Source: Actinoplanes sp. M2I2
GTDB taxonomy: Bacteria; Actinomycetota; Actinomycetes; Mycobacteriales; Micromonosporaceae
Assembly (NCBI RefSeq): GCF_023544445.1
Contig: NZ_JALPVJ010000018.1
Span: 158,656 to 222,655, forward strand
DNA: 64,000 nt
Reading direction: 5' to 3'
Program-made: the position numbers and the translations under genes
Shown here: positions 18,156 through 25,446 of the stretch, one piece after another
Layout: each line of letters begins with the position of its first letter
Numbering within the stretch: the stretch's first letter is position 1
The notes under the pieces: model-generated
Seen by the model: the letters and a program-made list of their open reading frames with translations, nothing else
Database searches by the model: none
What the model was told of the DNA's origin: nothing

Positions 18156-19538
18156 CTACTGAGGCAGCACCGCGGCGACGCCGTCGGCGCGGGGATCGCT
18201 GCCGGCCTCGAGAACGCCGCCCCGGAGACGGGCGAGCTGCACGTGCCCCGCGTCGTCATGGGGGCCGACGGTGATGGTCACGGTCAGGCCCGTCGTGTCG
18301 CCGAGGTCGGGCAGCCCGGGCTCGAGGATCAGCTCGGCGCCCCGGACGATCCACCGTGGACGGCTGACCAGTTCCGCCGGGTCCGCGGTCAGCACGTCGG
18401 GGGCCAGCTGGGCCAGGATCCACGGCTGCGCCCGGCCGCCCTGACAGCCCAGGGCGACCACGTCGCCATCGGTGAGGCCGATCGTCGGGCAGAGCGTGTG
18501 CGGTGGGCGCATTCCGGGGGCGATGGAGGCCGGGTGGGACGGATCGGGGCTGAACGACGAGCCGCGGTTGTGCAGCACGACACCGGTGGTGGGCTCGAGC
18601 AGGCCCGCGCCGAAGCTTTCGAAGACGCTCTGGATGAGGGTGACAGCGTTGCCGTCGTCGTCGACGGCGGTGACGGCCACGGTGTCCCCGGTCGGGACGG
18701 TGGCTTCGAAGCCGGGGGGAAAGGCGTCCGGCGTACGCAGCAGAAGACCGTCCAGGTCGATGGGGCCACCGCGCGGGTCGCCGAGCAACGCGTGCCGGGC
18801 GGCCTGGGCGCGGCGGCTGTCGGCCGGCAGCGACGGCGACCCGACGACGGCCAGGAAGGTGGCCCCCTGCACCGGCGGCGGCGCGGCATGCCACGTCACA
18901 CCGCCGACCGTACGCCGGAGGGGCTCGACCACCTCGGCCGTGTGCGCGGCCAGATCGGCCGCCGTCAGCGGGCTGCCGAGAGCCCAGAGACCGGCGACGA
19001 GCGGACCCGAGTAGAACGATCGCCAGTCGTGCGCGATCCCGGACAACGTCCGGGCCAGCGCCGGCTGCACCAGGGTCGGCGGCAGCAGCACCGCCGACAG
19101 GCCCGGATCGGCGCGGATCACGTCGAGCCCGTTCGCGATCGCCCGAAGCAGGCCCGGGCTCTTGTCCACGCCCTCGGCGGCCAGCCGTACGGCCGGCGCG
19201 AGCAACTCGCCCAGCGACAGCCGCGCGCCCAGCGAGCGCACCGCGGCCCAGCCGGCCACCACGCCGGGCACGGTCACCGAGTGCGGACCGCGAAACGGAA
19301 CAGGCCCCAGCCGGGCGCCGAGCCCCGCGGCGCCGACCGAGAGCACAGCGCACACCGGGGAGCCGGCCGGGCGGACCATCGCGACCAGGTCCCCGCCCAC
19401 CGAGCACTGGTGCGGATAGACGACGGCCAGCGCGCCGGCCGCAGCCAGCGCCGCGTCGAAGGCGTTGCCCCCGGCGGCCACGACCGTCCGCGCGGCCTGC
19501 ACGGCAGCCGGGTGGGGAGCGGCCACGGCGACAGACAT
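18156..19538 (-). CDS. Gamma-glutamyltransferase-family protein (Ntn hydrolase)
   Basis: 460 residues, shorter than the 550-580 usual for GGT. Family landmarks: AAGGNAFDAALAAAGALAVVYP and SVGGDLVAMV near the N-terminus, the processing site region GDTVAVTAVDDDGNAVTL with Thr286 at the expected catalytic position, and a C-terminal LGCQGGRAQPW. GGTs self-cleave at this Thr and hydrolyse or transfer gamma-glutamyl groups of glutathione-like compounds; some relatives act on cephalosporin side chains. No signal peptide, so a cytosolic enzyme is suggested. Its stop is 6 bp from the end of the convergent upstream gene. A poly-gamma-glutamate hydrolase lies nearby. Confidence 0.82.
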   Translation of the reverse strand: MSVAVAAPHPAAVQAARTVVAAGGNAFDAALAAAGALAVVYPHQCSVGGDLVAMVRPAGSPVCAVLSVGAAGLGARLGPVPFRGPHSVTVPGVVAGWAAVRSLGARLSLGELLAPAVRLAAEGVDKSPGLLRAIANGLDVIRADPGLSAVLLPPTLVQPALARTLSGIAHDWRSFYSGPLVAGLWALGSPLTAADLAAHTAEVVEPLRRTVGGVTWHAAPPPVQGATFLAVVGSPSLPADSRRAQAARHALLGDPRGGPIDLDGLLLRTPDAFPPGFEATVPTGDTVAVTAVDDDGNAVTLIQSVFESFGAGLLEPTTGVVLHNRGSSFSPDPSHPASIAPGMRPPHTLCPTIGLTDGDVVALGCQGGRAQPWILAQLAPDVLTADPAELVSRPRWIVRGAELILEPGLPDLGDTTGLTVTITVGPHDDAGHVQLARLRGGVLEAGSDPRADGVAAVLPQ

Positions 19539-19591
19539 AGCGGCGACCTTACAGTTCCTCCGGTCGAGCCCGCCTCAGCGAGAATGGCCCG

Positions 19592-20140
19592 ATGCGAACC
19601 CTGGAGACCGACCGGCTGACGTTGCGCGGGTGGCGGGACGACGACCTCGACGTGCTCGCCGCGATCAACGCCGACCCCGAGGTCATGCGGTACATCCTCG
19701 ACGGTTCCGTGCGCGATCGGGAGCAGAGCGCCGAGGGGCTGCGGAAGATGCGGCGCGACTGGGCGGAGAACGGCTTCGGTCTGTACGCCGTCGAGGTGCG
19801 CGCGACCGGTGAGCTGATCGGCTGGGCCGGGCTGGCCGTGCCCACCTTCCTGCCCGAGGTGCTGCCGGCCGTGGAGATCGGATGGCGGCTGAGCCGGCGC
19901 TCCTGGGGGCACGGGTACGCCACCGAGGCGGCCGCGGCGGCGCTGCGTCACGGCTTCGACGAGATCGGCCTGGACCGCGTCATCAGCATCCGGCACGTGC
20001 GGAACCAGCGGTCGGCCCGGGTGATGGAGAAACTGGGCCTGGCGTACGAGTTCGAGACCGTGGTGCCCGGCCACGACCAGCCCGTGGCCGTGCACGCCGC
20101 GACGCCTCAGACCGTCAGCGGGACGGCCACGTCGAGCTGA
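19592..20140 (+). CDS. GNAT N-acetyltransferase, RimJ/RimL type
   Basis: 182 residues beginning METDRL-like (LETDRLTLRGW), the hallmark of RimJ-type acetyltransferases, with IGWRLSRRSWGHGYATEA holding the acetyl-CoA pyrophosphate-binding loop and RSARVMEKLGL at the C-terminus. Acceptor unknown: protein N-termini, antibiotics or small molecules are all possible. The 3' end overlaps the convergent epimerase gene by 34 bp. Divergent from the gamma-glutamyltransferase. Confidence 0.88.
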   Translation: MRTLETDRLTLRGWRDDDLDVLAAINADPEVMRYILDGSVRDREQSAEGLRKMRRDWAENGFGLYAVEVRATGELIGWAGLAVPTFLPEVLPAVEIGWRLSRRSWGHGYATEAAAAALRHGFDEIGLDRVISIRHVRNQRSARVMEKLGLAYEFETVVPGHDQPVAVHAATPQTVSGTATSS

Positions 20141-21066
20141 CCGTGGTCGACGAGCCACCGCACCGACTCCAGCACCGCGTCCTCCGGCTCGTAGCGCGGG
20201 GCGTAGCCGAGCAGCCGGCGCGCCTTGTCGATGCTGAAGTAGTGGTCGCGGACCAGATGCTCCCAGCTGGCCTGGGCCGCCTCCTCGTCGGTCGAGCGGC
20301 GGAACTCGTCCCACGTCACCGGGCGCAGCTCCGCCGTCCGGCCGAACCAGGAGGCAGCGATCTGGGCGTAGCCGCGCACGTTCAGGGCGGACGGCGCCAC
20401 GACGCTGAAATCCTCACCGGCGGCCGCGTCGCGACGGGCGATGGCGGCCTCGAAGGCCAGGGCCACGTCGTCGGCGTGGACGTGATGCAGGAACTCCGTG
20501 CCGATCCCCGGGACGTCGAGCGGCTCCCCGGCCGAGAGCGTGCGCCACACCGCCGGGTCGGTGTTGCCCAGCGGGCCGATCGGCGCCCAGCCGGGACCCA
20601 CGATGTGACCCGGGTGCAGCGACGTGGTGACCAGACCGCCCGACCGGGTCTCCTCCTTGAGCATCCGGGCGATGGCGGCCTTGGCGATGCCGTACTCCCC
20701 GATCGGCGGCGCGCCGTTCTCCTCGGTGATCGGCAGCTTGACGCTGGGCCCGGCGCGCCAGATCGAGCCGCAGTGCAGCAGGTGCCCGGCCTGCCCGCGC
20801 AGCCGCTCGACGAGCGCGACCGCCGAGTCGAGGGTGAAGCAGATGAGGTCGACGACGACGTCGGCCCCCAGCCCGGCCACGTGGTCGGGAAAGTCGGCGG
20901 CGTCGCGGTCCGCGGTCTCCTGACGCACCTGCTGCCACGCGGGGTCGTCGACGTAGCTGCCCCGCTGCCCCCGGCTCACGTTGACGACGTCGTGCCCGGC
21001 GCGCACCAGCCGGGGAACGAGAAACGTGCCGATGTGCCCACTACCACCGATGACGACAACTCTCAC
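20107..21066 (-). CDS. NAD-dependent epimerase/dehydratase (extended SDR)
   Basis: 319 residues with Rossmann motif GGSGHIG (about residues 7-13), catalytic Tyr and Lys in GEYGIAKAAI (an atypical Y-x-x-x-K), and a C-terminal SIDKARRLLGYAPRYEPEDA segment of the nucleotide-sugar/isoflavone-reductase-like class. GTG start at 21066. It belongs to a minus-strand cluster with the poly-gamma-glutamate hydrolase and a second epimerase gene, whose C-terminus (SIDKARRLLGYEPEFTWR) is clearly related. Substrate unresolved. Confidence 0.85.
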   Translation of the reverse strand: MRVVVIGGSGHIGTFLVPRLVRAGHDVVNVSRGQRGSYVDDPAWQQVRQETADRDAADFPDHVAGLGADVVVDLICFTLDSAVALVERLRGQAGHLLHCGSIWRAGPSVKLPITEENGAPPIGEYGIAKAAIARMLKEETRSGGLVTTSLHPGHIVGPGWAPIGPLGNTDPAVWRTLSAGEPLDVPGIGTEFLHHVHADDVALAFEAAIARRDAAAGEDFSVVAPSALNVRGYAQIAASWFGRTAELRPVTWDEFRRSTDEEAAQASWEHLVRDHYFSIDKARRLLGYAPRYEPEDAVLESVRWLVDHGQLDVAVPLTV

Positions 21067-21083
21067 CCACCCAGGCTAGGACA

Positions 21084-21806
21084 TCAACCCGCGAGGGCCT
21101 GGCGGGTGGCGTTCACGAACGTCCAGAAGCCGGCGAGGGTGGTGTGCTTGCGGCGCGTACGGGTGTTGGTGCCGAACATGCCGGTGCGCAGCGGGGTGGT
21201 CAGCTCGAGCTGGACGCCGGCGCCGGACAGGTTGCGGTTGACGATGTTGGCGGCGGCTTCGCCGTTGAGGGCGGGCACCCCGGCGGCGTCGATCGCCGGG
21301 ACGCCGGCCGCCCGGTAGGCGTGCAGCAGGGCCGTCTTGAGGCCGGTGTCGCGCCTGCCGACCAGCACGGCGGCGGCGTCGGCGGCCAGCCCGGCCTCGG
21401 CCGGTGAGCAACCGTGCAGCGACAGCACGCGGCGGCTGCCGGCCACCGTCGCCAGCGCCACCGGGTCGTCGCAGTGCACCGACGTGACGTGCAGCGCGGC
21501 GTTGCCCGACGGCCGGATGCCCTCGAACATCCAGTAGTCGTAGACGGTGCCGCCGGTGCCGCCGGCCGGGTGGTAGCCGGCGACGGCCAGGCACAGCTCG
21601 GACGTGCCGGGCTCGATGCCACCGCCGTGCAACGCCACGACGGCCGTGTCGGGGTAGCTGTCGCCGGGACCGTTGCTGTCGTCGAGCGCGGCGTGCCGCC
21701 GGAAGCGCCGGGCGTAGTCCACTCCCTCGGCGAGATCCGCGTAGAGGGCGGTGTTCGACGGATAGGTGTCGGCCGCGGATCCGGGCCGGGCGCCGGTCAC
21801 GACCAT
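21084..21806 (-). CDS. Poly-gamma-glutamate hydrolase family protein (DUF867)
   Basis: About 240 residues, with AVVALHGGGIEPGTSEL and RVLSLHGC, the zinc-ligand His/Glu segments of the phage-related gamma-PGA hydrolase family (carboxypeptidase-like fold). Known members cut poly-gamma-glutamate capsules or biofilm; here it may remodel the host's own polymer. The ORF opens MVVTGARPGSAADTYPSNT with no strong ribosome site before the ATG, so the true start (perhaps with a lost signal peptide) is uncertain. It lies directly downstream of a degraded aminotransferase, which may have disturbed its original 5' end. Confidence 0.72.
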   Translation of the reverse strand: MVVTGARPGSAADTYPSNTALYADLAEGVDYARRFRRHAALDDSNGPGDSYPDTAVVALHGGGIEPGTSELCLAVAGYHPAGGTGGTVYDYWMFEGIRPSGNAALHVTSVHCDDPVALATVAGSRRVLSLHGCSPAEAGLAADAAAVLVGRRDTGLKTALLHAYRAAGVPAIDAAGVPALNGEAAANIVNRNLSGAGVQLELTTPLRTGMFGTNTRTRRKHTTLAGFWTFVNATRQALAG

Positions 21807-21891
21807 CGGGGGAAGGCGACCGGGACACTGCGACGACTGAGACGGGTCATGCTGTCAGCATCGACGACGTTGTCGACCTCCTCAGAGGCGT

Positions 21892-22245
21892 ACGCCCAGA
21901 CGGTCGAGAGCCGTGGCCAGACGGTCGAGGTCGTCGGCGGTGCTGCCCAGGCCCCAGCTGGCCCGCAACAGGCCGCCGGTGTCACACCCGCCGGCGCCGC
22001 CGCCGCGGCCGCGCAGGTACGGTTCGGCGGCGTCCAGCCAGTCGACCCGGCCGGCCAGCACGCCCGCGCCGAACGGGGCGTAGAGCTTGTGGCCCGAGAA
22101 GACCAGGTAGTCGGCGCCCAGGCCCGCTCGTACGCGAAGGTCGAGCGCTGGGACCGCAGACCGGCTCCACGGTGGACACTGCCGTGGTACGGGAGCAGGT
22201 CGCGTACGGCGTCGGCGGCTCGGACGGCCGGCGCGGAGGCCGCCT
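21892..22245 (-). pseudogene. Class V aminotransferase / cysteine desulfurase-like gene reduced to three fragments
   Basis: Minus-strand translation shows three recognisable pieces of one family: AASAPAVRAADAVRDLLPYH and GSVHRGAGLRSQRST (N-terminal) in one frame up to about 22120; then GADYLVFSGHKLYAPFGAG with the PLP-binding Lys in another frame; then SWGLGSTADDLDRLATALDR and a stop at 21892. Intact homologues are near 400-450 residues, so two large internal blocks and the start are gone. The fragment abuts the stop codon of the epimerase gene upstream. No IS sequence is visible at the junctions. Confidence 0.8.
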
Positions 22246-23088
22246 TCAGACCTCTGTGCGCCAGGTGAACTCGGGCTCGTAGCCGAGCAGGCGGCGGGCC
22301 TTGTCGATGGAGAGCAGGGCCTCGTGCTCGCCCAGCTCCTTGGTGACGGGCAGGTCCGGGAAGACCTCGGCGGCCAGTTCGGCGCTGGGGCGGCTCATCA
22401 CCGTGTCGGCGTTGGCGATGATGAAGACCTCGACGCCGGGCTCGCGGTGGACCAGGGCCTTGCGGACGGCCTGGGCGCCGTCGCGGGCGTCGATGTAGCC
22501 CCAGGCGTTCCAGCTGCGCAGGCGCGGGTCGGCGTCGTAGGAGGGGAAGGCGGCGTAGTCGGCCGGCTCCATGACGTTGGAGAAGCGCAGGCCGACCATC
22601 GTCAGCTCGGGATCCCACCGGCAGAACTGGGCGGCCATCTGTTCCTCGAGGTGCTTGCTGAGGGAGTACGCCGAGTTGGGCCGGGCGGGGTATTCCTCGT
22701 CGACCGGCAGGTAGGGCGGCGGGGTGTCGCCGAACGGCAGGCCCAGCAGCGTCTCGCTGGACGCCCAGACGATCGTCTTGATGCCCGCGACCCGCGCCGC
22801 CTCGAAGACGTTGTAGGTGGCCCGGATGTTGTTGTGGAAGATCGCCGCGTTGGGGAGACGGCCGGGGGCGGGGATCGCGGCCAGGTGGACCACGGCGTCG
22901 ATCCGGTCGTAGCGGTCGTCGACCGCGGTCAGCGCCCCGACCACCTGGCCGTAGTCGGTGAGCTCGACCTGGACGTCGGCCGTGGGGGCATTGTCCAGGT
23001 TGACGACCTGCTGACCGTGGTCGAGCAGGTCCTGCACTACGGCGCGGCCTAGTTTGCCGCTGCCTCCGGTCACCGCGATACGCACCAT
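22246..23088 (-). CDS. NAD-dependent epimerase (UDP-sugar epimerase/uronate dehydrogenase-like SDR)
   Basis: 280 residues. Rossmann motif GGSGKLG (about residues 8-14), the conserved DAVVHLAAIPAPG, catalytic NSAYSLSKHLEE (Y-x-x-x-K) and SIDKARRLLGYEPEF at the C-terminus. Closest in style to uronate dehydrogenases and GalE-like SDRs. An AAGGA box precedes the ATG. Together with the related epimerase at 20107-21066 it flanks a hydrolase and an aminotransferase remnant, suggesting a sugar-modification cluster that has decayed. It lies immediately downstream of the marR gene (9 bp) and is probably co-transcribed with it. Confidence 0.87.
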   Translation of the reverse strand: MVRIAVTGGSGKLGRAVVQDLLDHGQQVVNLDNAPTADVQVELTDYGQVVGALTAVDDRYDRIDAVVHLAAIPAPGRLPNAAIFHNNIRATYNVFEAARVAGIKTIVWASSETLLGLPFGDTPPPYLPVDEEYPARPNSAYSLSKHLEEQMAAQFCRWDPELTMVGLRFSNVMEPADYAAFPSYDADPRLRSWNAWGYIDARDGAQAVRKALVHREPGVEVFIIANADTVMSRPSAELAAEVFPDLPVTKELGEHEALLSIDKARRLLGYEPEFTWRTEV

Positions 23089-23097
23089 GATTCCTTT

Positions 23098-23550
23098 CTA
23101 CCCCCGGGCCAGATGCTCACGCAGGGCGGCCATGATCTCGCCGGCCGCGGCGAGCTGGGCCGGGGTCAGCGCGTCGACGAAGACCTCGCGGATGTCGCGC
23201 AGGTGGGGACGGGTCGCGGCCTGGAAGCTCTCCGCGCCGGCCGGGGTCAGCACGACCTCGGCGCCGCGGTTGTCGGTGACGCACTCCTCGCGGCGGATCA
23301 GCTCGCGTTTCTCCATGCGCCCGAGGTGGTGGGAGAGGCGGCTGCGTTCCCACCCGACGGCGGTGGCGAGCTCGGAGGACCGCAGCCGCCGCCCGGTCGC
23401 CTCGCTGAGCGCGAGCAGCACCGCGTAGTCGCCCTGGGAGAGCCCGGACTTCTGCAGGCGCGCGCCCATGGCCGCCCGGACGGCCTCGCCGGTCTCGACG
23501 AAGTCACGCCAGACGCGGAGCTCTTCTCGGGTGGGGAACTGAGTGGCCAC
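23098..23550 (-). CDS. MarR-family transcriptional regulator
   Basis: 150 residues. Winged helix-turn-helix with LSQGDYAVLLALSEA, LRSSELATAVGWERSRLSHH (recognition helix) and the wing VTDNRGAEVVLT. GTG at 23550 is chosen because AGGAGG ends 7 bases before it; an earlier GTG at 23556 would leave one base of spacing. MarR dimers usually repress divergent genes until a phenolic or oxidative ligand binds. The divergent partner here is an LLM-type oxidoreductase, and a matching pair of palindromes sits between them. Confidence 0.92.
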   Translation of the reverse strand: MATQFPTREELRVWRDFVETGEAVRAAMGARLQKSGLSQGDYAVLLALSEATGRRLRSSELATAVGWERSRLSHHLGRMEKRELIRREECVTDNRGAEVVLTPAGAESFQAATRPHLRDIREVFVDALTPAQLAAAGEIMAALREHLARG

Positions 23551-23567
23551 GGCCACACCTCCTGTAG

Positions 23568-23606
23568 TTGACGTGTCAATCGTAGCGAGCATAATTGACA
23601 CGTCAA
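23568..23606. promoter_or_regulatory. Paired MarR operator in the divergent promoter
   Basis: TTGACGTGTCAA (23568-23579) and TTGACACGTCAA (23595-23606) are exact reverse complements of each other. Each is also a TTGAC/GTCAA palindrome; their centres are 27 bp apart. They lie between marR (start 23550) and the oxidoreductase (start 23625), where repressor binding would block both promoters. The second site overlaps what could be a -35 (TTGACA). Confidence 0.85.
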
Positions 23607-23624
23607 TCAGCTTGGAGGGTCATC

Positions 23625-24656
23625 ATGACCGACATCACCTTCGGCCTCGACACGTTCGGCGACGTGCCGGAGGACGACCACGGCAACCTGCTGTCCTACG
23701 GCGCGGCCATCCGGCAGGTCGTCGACGAGGCCGTCCTCGCCGACGAGCTCGGCGTCGACGTCATCGCGCTGGGCGAGCACCACCGCCCGGAGTACGCGAT
23801 CTCCTCCCCCGAGACCGTGCTGGCCGGGATCGCCGGCCGGACGAAGAACATCCGGCTGGCGTCCGGCGTCACCGTGCTGAGCTCGGACGACCCCGTCCGG
23901 GTGTTCCAGCGCTTCGCCACGCTCGACGGCCTCTCGAACGGGCGGGCCGAGGTCATCCTGGGCCGCGGCTCGTTCACCGAGTCGTTCCCGCTGTTCGGCT
24001 ATGACATGGCCGACTACGAGGTGCTGTTCGAGGAGAAGATCGAGCTGTTCGCCGAGCTGCTCAAGGAGAAGCCGGTCACCTGGAGCGGCACCACCCGCGC
24101 GCCGCTGGTCGACGCCGACGTCTTCCCCAAGACCGACTCGGGTCACCTGTCGGCCTGGGTCGGGGTCGGCGGCTCCCCGCAGTCGGTGGTCCGCACGGCG
24201 CGGTACGGTCTGCCCCTGATGCTCGCGATCATCGGTGGAGCGCCCGACCGCTTCGCCCCGTACGTCGATCTGTACCGGCGGGCGGCCGACCAGCTCGGCA
24301 CCGTGGCGCACTCGGTCGGGATGCACTCACCGGGGTTCGTCGCGGACACCGACGAGGAGGCCAAAGAGTTGTACTACCCGCGTTACAAGGTCATGCGTGA
24401 CCGCATCGGCGCGCTGCGCGGGTGGCCCCCGCTGCGCAAGCAGGAGTTCGACCACGAGGTCGAGCACGGCTCGCTCTACATCGGCTCGCCCGAGACCGTG
24501 GCCCGCAAGATGGCCAAGGCGATCACGTCGCTCGGCGTCGGCCGGTTCGACCTGATCTACGTGGCCGGCACGACGCCCGCGAGCGCCCGGCTGCGCGCGG
24601 TCGAGCTGTTCGGCGCCAAGGTGCTCCCGATGACCCGCGACCTGCTGGCGGGCTGA
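23625..24656 (+). CDS. LLM-class flavin/F420-dependent oxidoreductase
   Basis: 343-residue TIM-barrel enzyme of the bacterial luciferase superfamily. ADELGVDVIALGEHHRPEYA carries the EHH motif, with RTKNIRLASGVTVLSSDDPVR and VILGRGSFTESFPLFGY typical of the family. Members use FMNH2 or F420. GGAGGG lies 7 bases before the ATG. It is followed 3 bp later by an F420-NADP reductase-like gene and is divergent from marR, forming a compact redox cassette probably induced by the MarR ligand. Substrate not predictable. Confidence 0.9.
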   Translation: MTDITFGLDTFGDVPEDDHGNLLSYGAAIRQVVDEAVLADELGVDVIALGEHHRPEYAISSPETVLAGIAGRTKNIRLASGVTVLSSDDPVRVFQRFATLDGLSNGRAEVILGRGSFTESFPLFGYDMADYEVLFEEKIELFAELLKEKPVTWSGTTRAPLVDADVFPKTDSGHLSAWVGVGGSPQSVVRTARYGLPLMLAIIGGAPDRFAPYVDLYRRAADQLGTVAHSVGMHSPGFVADTDEEAKELYYPRYKVMRDRIGALRGWPPLRKQEFDHEVEHGSLYIGSPETVARKMAKAITSLGVGRFDLIYVAGTTPASARLRAVELFGAKVLPMTRDLLAG

Positions 24657-24659
24657 GCG

Positions 24660-25340
24660 ATGACGACGATCGGCATCCTCGGCGCCGGCAAGGTCGGCAC
24701 CGTTCTGGCCCGGCTGGCCGTGGCGGCCGGCCACCGGGTGCTCATCGCCGGTTCCGGTGACGTCTCGAAGATCAGCTTGATCGTCGGCGTGCTGGTGCCG
24801 GGGGCCGAGCCCACCACCGCGGCCGACGCCGCCGCCCGGTCCGACGTCGTGGTGCTCGCCCTCCCCCTGGGCAAGCACCCGACCGTCCCGGTCGACGCGT
24901 TGCGCGGCAAGCTGGTCGTCGACGCCATGAACTACTGGTGGGAGGTCGACGGCATCCGCGACGACCTCACCGACCCGCGCACCTCGTCGAGCGAGATCGT
25001 CCAGGCCTTTCTGCCCGGCTCCCGGGTGGTCAAGGCGTTCAACCACATGGGCTATCACGACCTCGAGGAGGGCGCGCGGCCCGCGGGCAGACCCGGCCGC
25101 AAGGCGATCGGGCTGGCCGGTGACGGCGAGGCCGACGTCGCCGCGGTCGCGGCCCTCGTCGACGACCTCGGCTTCGATCCGGTGATTGCCGGGCCACTGT
25201 CCGAGGGCGTACGGCTGGAGCCCGGCACCGAGGCGTTCGGCGCGAACGTCGCCGCCACCGAGCTGCGGGCCATGCTCGAGCGCTTCGGGGAGTCGGAGCG
25301 GGGCCGCGCGGTGACCGCGGCGCGGGCGCCGGCCGAGTAA
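24660..25340 (+). CDS. NADP-dependent F420 reductase-like protein (NADPH:F420 oxidoreductase family)
   Basis: 226 residues. Rossmann opening GILGAGKVGTVLARLAVAAG with GAGKVG, DVVVLALPLGKH, VVDAMNYWW and VVKAFNHMGYHDL, all family features of F420-dependent NADP reductases and related NAD(P)-binding proteins. Starts 3 bp after the LLM gene and is co-transcribed. A plausible role is to recycle reduced F420 for that enzyme; a general NADP-binding oxidoreductase is the alternative. Confidence 0.82.
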   Translation: MTTIGILGAGKVGTVLARLAVAAGHRVLIAGSGDVSKISLIVGVLVPGAEPTTAADAAARSDVVVLALPLGKHPTVPVDALRGKLVVDAMNYWWEVDGIRDDLTDPRTSSSEIVQAFLPGSRVVKAFNHMGYHDLEEGARPAGRPGRKAIGLAGDGEADVAAVAALVDDLGFDPVIAGPLSEGVRLEPGTEAFGANVAATELRAMLERFGESERGRAVTAARAPAE

Positions 25341-25446
25341 GCCGGCGGAGGGGAAGGGCGCCGGCCGGCTAAACCGGTCAAGGTCGTGGCGGGGGACACC
25401 ATGCGACACGCCTCCCGGAGGGCGTACCGGCGCGCAGAATGATCGG

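Noticed and set aside
25341..25446. c-di-AMP (ydaO) riboswitch before kup
   Set aside because: Only 106 bp are available and no expected conserved blocks were seen.
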